Assembly (NCBI RefSeq): GCF_013085465.1
Contig: NZ_CP049838.1
Location: 1,364,001 to 1,428,000 of the forward strand
Origin: Streptomyces asoensis
GTDB lineage: Bacteria; Actinomycetota; Actinomycetes; Streptomycetales; Streptomycetaceae
Length of the DNA: 64,000 bases
Direction of reading: 5' to 3'
Below the pieces are notes generated by a model. That model worked only from the letters and a program-made list of their open reading frames with translations. It was not told the origin of the DNA and made no database searches. The position numbers and the translations under genes are program-made. Below, piece after piece: positions 33,737-40,477 of this stretch. Within the stretch, counting starts at the first letter, position 1. Every line of letters starts with the position of its first letter.

Positions 33737-33767
33737 CGACCCCGGCCCATGGCAACCGTCGGGGTCG
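33737..33767 (+). terminator. Stem-loop after TetR gene
   Basis: CGACCCCG (33737-33744) pairs with CGGGGTCG (33760-33767) across a 15-base loop. The following bases are CTTTC. It begins just after the TetR stop codon and separates it from the SDR promoter. Confidence 0.5.
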
Positions 33768-33781
33768 CTTTCACCTGCCCA

Positions 33782-33803
33782 CATACTGGAATGATCGGTC
33801 TTG
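33782..33803. promoter_or_regulatory. TetR operator, copy 2
   Basis: This is the second occurrence of the 22-bp pattern (CATACT, one base, GA, N2, GATC, N2, TCTTG). The variable pairs differ from copy 1, but the fixed positions are identical. It ends 11 bases before the SDR ATG at 33815, covering the promoter. Confidence 0.65.
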
Positions 33804-33814
33804 AAAGGACTGTC

Positions 33815-34582
33815 ATGTCTTGGAACCGCTTCTCCGGCCGCACCGCACTCGTCACCGGTGGGGGTTCCGGCATCGGACGCACCCTCGCCCTGGCCTTCGC
33901 CGCCGAGGGGGCCCGGGTCGTCGTGGCCGGGCGCACCCGCGCCTCGCTCGACGAGACGGTCGGGCTCGTCGAGCGGGCCGGCGGGACGGCGTTCGCCCGG
34001 GTCGCCGACGTCTCGCGCGCCGCCGACCTGGACGCGCTCGTCCGGGCGGCCGTCGACCGCTTCGGCTCGCTCGACGTCGCCGTCAACAACGCGGGGGTCC
34101 TGCGGGCGGGACGGCCGCTCGCCGACGTCGACGAGGAGGACTGGCGGTCCATGCTCGACACCAATCTGACCGGTGTCTTCCTCGCCCTGCGGGCCGAGGT
34201 GCGGCAGATGCGGACACAGCCGGGCGGCGGCGCGATCGTCAACGTGTCGTCCAACATCGGCGTGCACCGGCAGATCCGGGGCCTGACCGCGTACGCCACG
34301 AGCAAGGCGGCCGTGACCGCCCTGACCCGTGGTGCCGCGCTGGAACACCTGGGCGACGGCGTCCGGATCAACGCCGTCAGCCCCGGCCCGTCCGAGACGG
34401 CCATGTCGCTGCGGCCGGGCGAGTCCGAGGACGAGCGTGCCCTGCGGATGAAGGAGCAGTCGCCGCTGGGCCGGGTGTCGTCGACCGAGGAGGTGGCCCA
34501 GGCGGTGCTGTATCTCGCCTCGGACGACGCGGCGTCCGTCGTGGGCACCGACCTGGTGATCGACGGCGGGGCCGCGCTGTAG
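33815..34582 (+). CDS. SDR-family oxidoreductase
   Basis: The 255-residue short-chain dehydrogenase has TGGGSGIGR at the N-terminus, NNAG at about 90, the catalytic serine in NVSSNIG, YATSK as the YxxxK motif, and a C-terminal DLVIDGGAAL. Substrate specificity cannot be read. A shared operator upstream links it to the TetR at 33151, so it is the likely target gene. ATG 33815 is the start with the MSWNRFSGRTALVTGG domain directly after it. Confidence 0.9.
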   Translation: MSWNRFSGRTALVTGGGSGIGRTLALAFAAEGARVVVAGRTRASLDETVGLVERAGGTAFARVADVSRAADLDALVRAAVDRFGSLDVAVNNAGVLRAGRPLADVDEEDWRSMLDTNLTGVFLALRAEVRQMRTQPGGGAIVNVSSNIGVHRQIRGLTAYATSKAAVTALTRGAALEHLGDGVRINAVSPGPSETAMSLRPGESEDERALRMKEQSPLGRVSSTEEVAQAVLYLASDDAASVVGTDLVIDGGAAL

Positions 34583-34586
34583 AGCA

Positions 34587-34650
34587 GCCGTGCAGTGGAC
34601 CGGCCGTGCAGTGAGCGACCCATGCGGTGGGCCGCCCCTGCGGCAGACCG
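34587..34650. repeat. Four degenerate 16-bp tandem repeats
   Basis: The units are GCCGTGCAGTGGACCG, GCCGTGCAGTGAGCGA, CCCATGCGGTGGGCCG and CCCCTGCGGCAGACCG, in direct register starting 5 bases after the SDR stop. The first two share 12 positions and the later units drift. They occupy the gap between convergent genes and may act as a transcription-ending or hotspot sequence. No protein-coding meaning was found. Confidence 0.6.
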
Positions 34651-34677
34651 GGCAGGGCCGTGCGCAGCCGCCGCGTC

Positions 34678-35922
34678 TCACACGGGGCCCAGCGCCCCCA
34701 GCGGGTCGTCCAGCACCGGCTGCCAGGCCAACTCGGCCGCGCCGACCAGGCTGTTGTGATCGAGGGAGCAGGCGAGGATGGGGACGCCGCCGCTGCGGCC
34801 CCACAGGCTCCGGTCGGCGACGACGGCGCGCAGCCGGTCGGGGTCGGCGTCGAGGAGGGTGCGGTGCAGACCGCCGAGGATGATGCGGTCGGGGTTGAGG
34901 ATGTTCACCAGACCGGCCAGGCCCAGACCGAGCCGGTCGATCAGGGCCTCGGCGGCCATGCGGACCACCGGGTCGCCGTACTCCTCGCGGATCAGCTCAT
35001 TGGCCTGCTGGAGCAGAGAGCCCTCGGGACCGGGTTCGCGGCCCGCGGCGGTGAGGAGGGCGAGCGGGTCCGCCTCGACGTCGAGACAGCCCCGGCTGCC
35101 GCAGTAGCAGGGGCGGCCCTCGGGGTTGACGGTGAGATGGCCGACCTCCAGGGCGAGGCCCGAACTGCCCGTGTGCAGACGGCCGTCCAGCACCAGCGCG
35201 CCGCCGACACCCCGGTGCCCGGTGGCCACGCACAGCAGGTCGCGGGCGCCGCGTCCGGCGCCGTGCCGGTGTTCCGCCAGGGCGGCGAGGTTGACGTCGT
35301 TGCCCACGAACCCGGGGCCGGTGATACCGGCGGCGCGGATCCGCTCGGCGAAGATCTCCCGCACGGGCGCGCCCACCGGCCACGCCAGGTGCAGGGGGTT
35401 CAGCGCGAGCCCCTCGGGTTCGGTGACCGCGGACGGTACGGCGAGTCCGGCGCCCACACAGGGCCGGCCCGTCTGCCGCAGCAGTTCGGCGCCGGCCTCG
35501 ACGGCGGCGCCGAGCACCTTGGCGGGATCGGCGTCGACGGTCTCGCAGCTGGGCGTGGTGGCGACGATCCGCCCGCCGAGACCGACCAGCGCGGCCCGGA
35601 ACCCGTCGGCGTGGACCTGCGCGGCGAGGGCGACCGGGCCTCCCTCCGCGACCTCGAGCCGGTGCGAGGGGCGGCCCTGCGAACCGGCGGCGGCACCCGG
35701 CCGCGCGTCGACCCTGATCAGGCCCAGCGCCTCCAGCTCCGCTGCCACCGCGCCGGCCGTCGCGCGGGTGACGCCTAGTTCGGCGGTGAGCACCGCGCGG
35801 GTGGGCGCCCGCCCGGTGTGCACGAGCTCCAACGCGGGCCCGAGCGCACCGCGCCCCCGGTCCAGCCGCGCTCTCGAGGTGGTCCCATCCCCCGCCGGCC
35901 GGGGGTCCGCCTTGCCGCTCAT
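34678..35922 (-). CDS. ROK-family transcriptional regulator
   Basis: The 414-residue protein joins an N-terminal MarR-like winged helix (about 25-85, with TRAVLTAELGVTRATAGAVAAELEALGLI) to a ROK sugar-kinase-like domain. The ROK domain has GNDVNLAALAEHRHG, the Zn-binding CYCGSRGCLD and ALEVGHLTVNPEGRP. The kinase catalytic position is in a domain of the repressor type (NagC/XylR). It probably controls a carbohydrate pathway, but no sugar gene is directly adjacent and the AlkB gene lies 27 bases upstream on the same strand. Confidence 0.88.
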   Translation of the reverse strand: MSGKADPRPAGDGTTSRARLDRGRGALGPALELVHTGRAPTRAVLTAELGVTRATAGAVAAELEALGLIRVDARPGAAAGSQGRPSHRLEVAEGGPVALAAQVHADGFRAALVGLGGRIVATTPSCETVDADPAKVLGAAVEAGAELLRQTGRPCVGAGLAVPSAVTEPEGLALNPLHLAWPVGAPVREIFAERIRAAGITGPGFVGNDVNLAALAEHRHGAGRGARDLLCVATGHRGVGGALVLDGRLHTGSSGLALEVGHLTVNPEGRPCYCGSRGCLDVEADPLALLTAAGREPGPEGSLLQQANELIREEYGDPVVRMAAEALIDRLGLGLAGLVNILNPDRIILGGLHRTLLDADPDRLRAVVADRSLWGRSGGVPILACSLDHNSLVGAAELAWQPVLDDPLGALGPV

Positions 35923-35949
35923 GAGGGCGAGTCTCCCATGATCCGTTCC

Positions 35950-36612
35950 TCAGGTGGCGTCGGGGAAGCCGCTCACCCGCAGGGTGATGTTCAGCCGTCC
36001 GGTCAGGCCGAGGCCGGCCGGCGCCGTGCCCGGCAGGACCCGCGGCACCCCGTGGTACGCGAGCCGCGACGGCCCCCCGAACACGAACAGGTCGCCGCTG
36101 CGCAGCTCGACGTCGGTGTAGGGCCGGGTCCGGGTCCGCGGGTTGCCGAAGCGGAACACGCAGGTGTCGCCGAGGCTGAGGGAGACCACGGGCGCGTCGG
36201 ACTTCTCGTCGGCGTCACGGTGCATGCCCATACGGGCGTCGCCGTCATAGAAGTTGATCAGTGCGATGTCGTACGCGGCTCCCCGGGCCTGGGCCGGTCC
36301 CAGCGCGTCGGCCACCGCGCGCCGGCCCAGCTCGCCCAGCCAGGCGGGGAAGGGCTTGACGGGCGCGCCGTCACCGTCGCCGACCGTGCGGGCGTAGGCG
36401 TACGGGTACCAGTGCCAGCCCAGGCAGACCTGGCGGGCGGTCATCGTGCCGCCGCCGGGCGTACGGACCGTGCGCAGGCCGGCCGGCGGACGGGCCCAGT
36501 CCCGGCAGGCCCGGAGCAGCTCACGCTGGTGTGCCGGGTCCACCCAGTCGGGCACATGCACCGCGCCCGGCGCGACCTGCGCACGTTCCCGCGGAAACAG
36601 CTCGGAGTCCAT
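35950..36612 (-). CDS. alkB: Alpha-ketoglutarate-dependent dioxygenase AlkB
   Basis: The 220-residue protein has the AlkB iron-binding triad: His131 and Asp133 in MHRDADEKSDAP, and His187 in AYHGVPR. The 2-oxoglutarate/RxxxxxR region is GRLNITLR with Arg206 and Arg212. It oxidatively removes alkyl groups from 1-methyladenine and 3-methylcytosine in DNA or RNA. GGAGG lies 8 bases before ATG 36612; a longer start at 36630 is less likely. It is divergent from rlmG with 66 bases between. Confidence 0.92.
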   Translation of the reverse strand: MDSELFPRERAQVAPGAVHVPDWVDPAHQRELLRACRDWARPPAGLRTVRTPGGGTMTARQVCLGWHWYPYAYARTVGDGDGAPVKPFPAWLGELGRRAVADALGPAQARGAAYDIALINFYDGDARMGMHRDADEKSDAPVVSLSLGDTCVFRFGNPRTRTRPYTDVELRSGDLFVFGGPSRLAYHGVPRVLPGTAPAGLGLTGRLNITLRVSGFPDAT

Positions 36613-36678
36613 GGATCCATCCTCCGCCATGGGTCGGACACCGGGCCTGAGCTGCTGCTCGGTTAGCCTTGGAGCACG

Positions 36679-37830
36679 ATGAACGACCGTATGACGACGC
36701 CGTGGGGCGAGGTCACGCTGGCCCGCCACCCCGAGGATCCGCGAGAGACGCTGCGCGCCTGGGACGCATCCGACGCGTACCTGCTCAGACACCTCGCGGA
36801 GCAGGACGTCCCGCTGACCGGCACGGTGGTGGTGCTGGGCGACCGCTGGGGCGCGCTGGTCACGGCGCTCGCGGCGCACCGCCCGACGCAGATCACCGAC
36901 TCCTGGCTGGGACAGGAGGCGACCCGGGCGAACCTGGCGCGGGCCGGCGTCGAGACCGGCGCGGTCCGGCTGCTCACCACCCAGGACCCGGTGCCGGAGC
37001 GGATCGACGTGCTCCTGGTCCGGGTGCCCAAGAGCCTGGCGCTGCTGGAGGACCAGTTGCTGCGGCTGGCGCCCGCCGTGCACGCGGGCACGGTCGTCGT
37101 CGGCACCGGCATGGTGAAGGAGATCCACACCTCGACGCTGAGGCTGTTCGAGCGGATCCTGGGGCCGACCCGGACCTCGCTCGCCGAGCAGAAGGCCCGG
37201 CTCGTCCTCTGCACCCCGGACCCCTCGCTGCGCCACCCCGCCAACCCGTGGCCGTACGACTACGACCTTCCCGACGATGTCGGCGGTGCCCTCTCCGGCC
37301 GTCCGGTCGTCAACCACGCGGGCGTGTTCTGCGCCGAGCGGCTGGACATCGGCACCCGGTTCCTCCTGAAGCACCTGCCGACGACCAGCGGCACCCGCCG
37401 GGTCGTCGACCTGGGCTGCGGCAACGGGATCGTCGGTACGGCGGTGGCGCTGGCCAACCCGGAGGCCGAGGTGCTGTTCACGGACGAGTCGTTCCAGGCG
37501 GTGGCGTCGGCGGAGGCCACGTACAAGGCGAACGGGGTGCCGGGGCACGCCGAGTTCCGGGTCGGGGACGGGCTGGCGGGGGTGGCGGACGGCAGTGTGG
37601 ACGTCGTCCTGAACAATCCGCCGTTCCACTCCCACCAGGCGACGACCGATGCCACGGCCTGGCGGATGTTCACGGGGGCCCGGCGCGCACTGCGGCCGGG
37701 CGGCGAGCTGTGGGTGGTCGGCAACCGGCACCTGGGCTACCACGTGAAGCTGAAGCGGCTGTTCGGCAACAGTGAACTGGTCGCCGGTGACCGGAAGTTC
37801 GTGGTGCTGAGGTCGGTCAGGCAAGGGTGA
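36679..37830 (+). CDS. rlmG: 23S rRNA (guanine-N2) methyltransferase RlmG-like
   Basis: The 383-residue protein has two Rossmann halves. The C-terminal one holds the SAM motif VVDLGCGNGIVG (about 240-251), the catalytic NNPPFH motif, and the tail GNRHLGYHVKLKRLFGN. That tail closely resembles E. coli RlmG, which methylates G1835 of 23S rRNA. RsmC is the close alternative, but the tail fits RlmG better. GGAG lies 4 bases before ATG 36679. It overlaps the convergent aldolase gene by 14 bases. Confidence 0.82.
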   Translation: MNDRMTTPWGEVTLARHPEDPRETLRAWDASDAYLLRHLAEQDVPLTGTVVVLGDRWGALVTALAAHRPTQITDSWLGQEATRANLARAGVETGAVRLLTTQDPVPERIDVLLVRVPKSLALLEDQLLRLAPAVHAGTVVVGTGMVKEIHTSTLRLFERILGPTRTSLAEQKARLVLCTPDPSLRHPANPWPYDYDLPDDVGGALSGRPVVNHAGVFCAERLDIGTRFLLKHLPTTSGTRRVVDLGCGNGIVGTAVALANPEAEVLFTDESFQAVASAEATYKANGVPGHAEFRVGDGLAGVADGSVDVVLNNPPFHSHQATTDATAWRMFTGARRALRPGGELWVVGNRHLGYHVKLKRLFGNSELVAGDRKFVVLRSVRQG

Positions 37831-38659
37831 GCCCCACACCGGTGACGATCCGCTCGACGGTGCGCGCCATGGCCTCCCGGCCCGCGCTCAGGTAGGTGCG
37901 GGCGTCGACGGCGTCCGGATGCGCTCCCAGGTGCTCGCGGATCGCGCCGGTCATCGCCTGGTTGAGCGCGGTGCCGATGTTGACCTTGGCGATGCCGCCC
38001 GTGACGGCGGCCGTCAGCTCGCGGTCCGGGACGCCGGAGGAGCCGTGCAGGACGAGGGGCACGTCGAGGGCGGTGCGGAGCCGCTCGAGCAGGCCGTGGT
38101 CGAGGACGGCGGTGCGGGTGGTCATCGCGTGGACGCTGCCGATGGCGACGGCCAGGGCGTCCACACCGGAGTCCGCCACGAACGCGCGGGCCTCGACCGG
38201 ATCGGTGCGGGCACCGGGCGCATGTGCGCCCTTGCCGCCTATCTCCCCCAACTCGGCCTCGATCCACAGCCCTTGGGCATGTGCCAGCTCGACGGCGGAA
38301 CGGGTCGCGGCGAGGTTCTCCTCGTACGGCAGGCGGGAGGCGTCGTACATGACCGAACTGAAGCCCGCGTCGGCCGCCCGGCGGAGCAGCGGGTCGCTCT
38401 GGACGTGGTCGAGGTGCAACGCGACCGGTACGGCGGCCCGTTCGGCCGCGACGGCGGCGGCACGCGCGAGCGGGAGCAGCTGCCCCTGGCGGTAGGCGAC
38501 GGCGTTCTCGCTGACCTGGAGGACGACGGGCGCGCCGGCGGACTCGGCCCCGGCGATGACGGCCTCGACGTGTTCCAGCGTGATGATGTTGAAGGCGGCG
38601 ACGGCGGTACGGGCCGCGTGCGCCCGGGTGACCAGTTCGCCGGTGGTGGTGAGCGGCAC
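37817..38659 (-). CDS. Class II fructose/tagatose-bisphosphate aldolase family protein
   Basis: The 280-residue protein has the zinc-binding HLDH segment (His82, Asp84, His85), the AVAIGSVHAM strand and LVLHGSSGVPD of the class II aldolases that include GatY/KbaY and FbaA. Its length is shorter than FbaA, which favours the tagatose-bisphosphate/ketose type. It would cleave a ketose 1,6-bisphosphate to glycerone phosphate and an aldehyde phosphate. It lies 27 bases downstream of the SIS gene, which is divergent from a DeoR regulator, so the three form one sugar-phosphate locus. No kinase is visible nearby. Confidence 0.84.
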   Translation of the reverse strand: MPLTTTGELVTRAHAARTAVAAFNIITLEHVEAVIAGAESAGAPVVLQVSENAVAYRQGQLLPLARAAAVAAERAAVPVALHLDHVQSDPLLRRAADAGFSSVMYDASRLPYEENLAATRSAVELAHAQGLWIEAELGEIGGKGAHAPGARTDPVEARAFVADSGVDALAVAIGSVHAMTTRTAVLDHGLLERLRTALDVPLVLHGSSGVPDRELTAAVTGGIAKVNIGTALNQAMTGAIREHLGAHPDAVDARTYLSAGREAMARTVERIVTGVGLTLA

Positions 38660-38686
38660 GGCAACTCCTCTTCGAGAGTCGGGGGC

Positions 38687-39568
38687 TCAGGGGGTGAGGA
38701 TCACCGAGCGGGTGAGGTGGCGCGGACGGTCCGGATCGAGGCCCCGGGCGGCGGCGACGGCCACGGCGAGGCGTTGGGCGCGGACCAGTTCGGCGAGGGG
38801 GTCCAGCTCACCCGGCACCCACAACGCGCCGGTGGCGCCCACCTGACGGGCCAGCCCCTCGGGGGCCTCGCCGAACATCCAGGTCGCCGTGGAGCCGGTG
38901 GCGATGCTGATGGGTCCGTGCCGGTACTCCATCGCGGGATAGGCCTCGGTCCAGGACAGCGACGCCTCGCGCATCTTCAGCGCGGCCTCGTTCGCCAGGC
39001 CGACGGTCCAGCCGCGTCCGAGGAAGGTGAACTGCCCGCAGTCCACGAGTCCTCGGGGAAGCGGCTCGGCGAGCGCGGTTCGGGCGTCGGTGACGACACT
39101 GTCGCCGTGCAGGCCCAGATGGGCGCGGAGCAGGGTGAGCGCGGTGGTCGCGAACCGGGTCTGCACGACCGAGCGTTCGTCGGCGTAGTCCAGGACCACG
39201 ACGTGGTCGGCCGACTCCATGACCGGGGTGTGCGGGTCGGCGGTGATCGCGGTCGTGCGGGTGTGTCCGCGCAGCCGGCCGAGCAGGCCGAGGACCTCGG
39301 TGGTGGTGCCGGACCGGGTCAGGGCGACGACCCGGTCGTAGGAGCGGGCGTGGGGGAACTCCGAGGCGGCGAAGGCGTCGGTCTCGCCGTGCCCCGCGCC
39401 CTCGCGCAGGGCGGCCGCGGCCTGGGCCATGAAGTACGAGGTGCCGCACCCGACGATCGCCACCCGCTCCCCGGGCATCGGCAACTCGCCTGCGTATCGG
39501 GGGACTTCGGCTGCGGCTCGGGTCCAGCACGCGGGCTGGTCGGTCAGTTCGTCCTCGACGTGGGTCAT
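38687..39568 (-). CDS. SIS-domain sugar-phosphate isomerase/aminotransferase-like (AgaS-type)
   Basis: The 293-residue protein has two SIS domains: VAIVGCGTSYFMAQAAAA and VVALTRSGTTTEVL in the first, and a second half with FLGRGWTVGLANEAALKMREASLSWTEAYPAMEYRHGPIS. The latter matches GlmS-like isomerases and AgaS, which act on amino-sugar phosphates. It precedes the aldolase gene, consistent with an amino-sugar or galactosamine-type catabolic route. GAGAGG lies before ATG 39568. It is divergent from the DeoR gene, with four operator repeats between them. Confidence 0.86.
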   Translation of the reverse strand: MTHVEDELTDQPACWTRAAAEVPRYAGELPMPGERVAIVGCGTSYFMAQAAAALREGAGHGETDAFAASEFPHARSYDRVVALTRSGTTTEVLGLLGRLRGHTRTTAITADPHTPVMESADHVVVLDYADERSVVQTRFATTALTLLRAHLGLHGDSVVTDARTALAEPLPRGLVDCGQFTFLGRGWTVGLANEAALKMREASLSWTEAYPAMEYRHGPISIATGSTATWMFGEAPEGLARQVGATGALWVPGELDPLAELVRAQRLAVAVAAARGLDPDRPRHLTRSVILTP

Positions 39569-39594
39569 GCCCCACCTCTCCCCGACGGTGACTG

Positions 39595-39643
39595 TTCGTG
39601 CGTGTTCATGCAAGATAGAGCCATCATTCGAGCAACTTCAAGC
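39595..39643. promoter_or_regulatory. Four phased TTCRWGC direct repeats (DeoR operator)
   Basis: TTCGTGC (39595), TTCATGC (39605), TTCGAGC (39627) and TTCAAGC (39637) fit the consensus TTCRWGC. Members of each pair are exactly 10 bases apart (one helical turn) and the pairs are 32 bases apart (about three turns). They fill the 94-base gap between the SIS gene and the DeoR gene. Direct-repeat operators suit the DeoR family, so the neighbouring repressor is the likely ligand. Confidence 0.65.
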
Positions 39644-39662
39644 ATGCGAACGGAGACCGTCG

Positions 39663-40442
39663 ATGTCGCGTGACGCCCGCTGGAAGGCTCTGCTGGAGCT
39701 GCTCGTCGAGCGCGGCCGGCTGGACGTCGAGGACGCGGCGGCCGAGCTCGCCGTGTCGGCGGCGACGATCCGCCGCGACTTCGACCAGCTCGCCGAGCAG
39801 CAGATGCTGCTGCGCACCCGGGGCGGGGCGGTCGTGCACGGGGTGTCGTACGAGCTGCCGTTGCGGTACAAGACGGCCCGGCAGGCCACCGAGAAGCAGC
39901 GGATCGCGAGGGCGGTGGCCGATCTGGTCGCGCCCGGCGAGGCGGTCGGGCTGACCGGCGGCACGACGACCACGGAGGTGGCGCGCGCGCTGGCCGTGCG
40001 CGCCGACCTGGCGTCCGGCGCACCCGCGCTGACCGTGGTCACGAACGCGCTGAACATCGCGGCGGAGCTTTCGGTGCGCCCCCAGTTCAAGATCGTGGTG
40101 ACCGGCGGGGTGGCACGGGCACAGTCGTACGAGCTGGTCGGGCCGCTGGCCGACGGGGTGCTGGGTCAGATCACCCTCGACATGGCGGTGCTCGGTGTCG
40201 TGTCCTTCGACGTGACGCACGGCGCCGCCGCGCACGACGAGGCCGAGGCGGCGGTCGACCGGCTGCTGTGCGAGCGCGCCGAGCGCGTGGTGGTGGCCGC
40301 CGACTCCAGCAAGCTGGGGCGGCGGGCGTTCGCCCGGATCTGCGCGGCCGACACGGTGGACACACTGGTCACGGACACGGCGGCCGACGCGGTGACGGTG
40401 GGCCGGTTCGAGGAGGCGGGGATCAGGGTCCTCCTCGTCTGA
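39663..40442 (+). CDS. DeoR-family transcriptional regulator of the aldolase/SIS locus
   Basis: The 259-residue repressor has an N-terminal DeoR helix-turn-helix (LDVEDAAAELAVSAATIRRDFDQLAEQQMLLRTRGGAV) and the sugar-phosphate-binding C-terminus with GGTTTTEVARAL, VVTNALNIA, TGGVARAQSYELVGP and VVAADSSKLGRRAF. GGAG lies 7 bases before ATG 39663. It is divergent from the SIS/aldolase genes and four direct repeats lie between them, supporting local repression relieved by a phosphorylated sugar. Confidence 0.91.
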   Translation: MSRDARWKALLELLVERGRLDVEDAAAELAVSAATIRRDFDQLAEQQMLLRTRGGAVVHGVSYELPLRYKTARQATEKQRIARAVADLVAPGEAVGLTGGTTTTEVARALAVRADLASGAPALTVVTNALNIAAELSVRPQFKIVVTGGVARAQSYELVGPLADGVLGQITLDMAVLGVVSFDVTHGAAAHDEAEAAVDRLLCERAERVVVAADSSKLGRRAFARICAADTVDTLVTDTAADAVTVGRFEEAGIRVLLV

Positions 40443-40447
40443 ACCCG

Positions 40448-40462
40448 CCGCGCCGCGCGGCC
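40448..40462. terminator. GC-rich palindrome between convergent genes
   Basis: GCCGCGC (40448-40454) and GCGCGGC (40456-40462) mirror each other around one base. It fills most of the 35-base gap between the DeoR gene and the MFS fusion gene and may end transcription from both sides. It has no T-tract. Confidence 0.35.
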
Positions 40463-40477
40463 GCCGCCGTCGATGAA

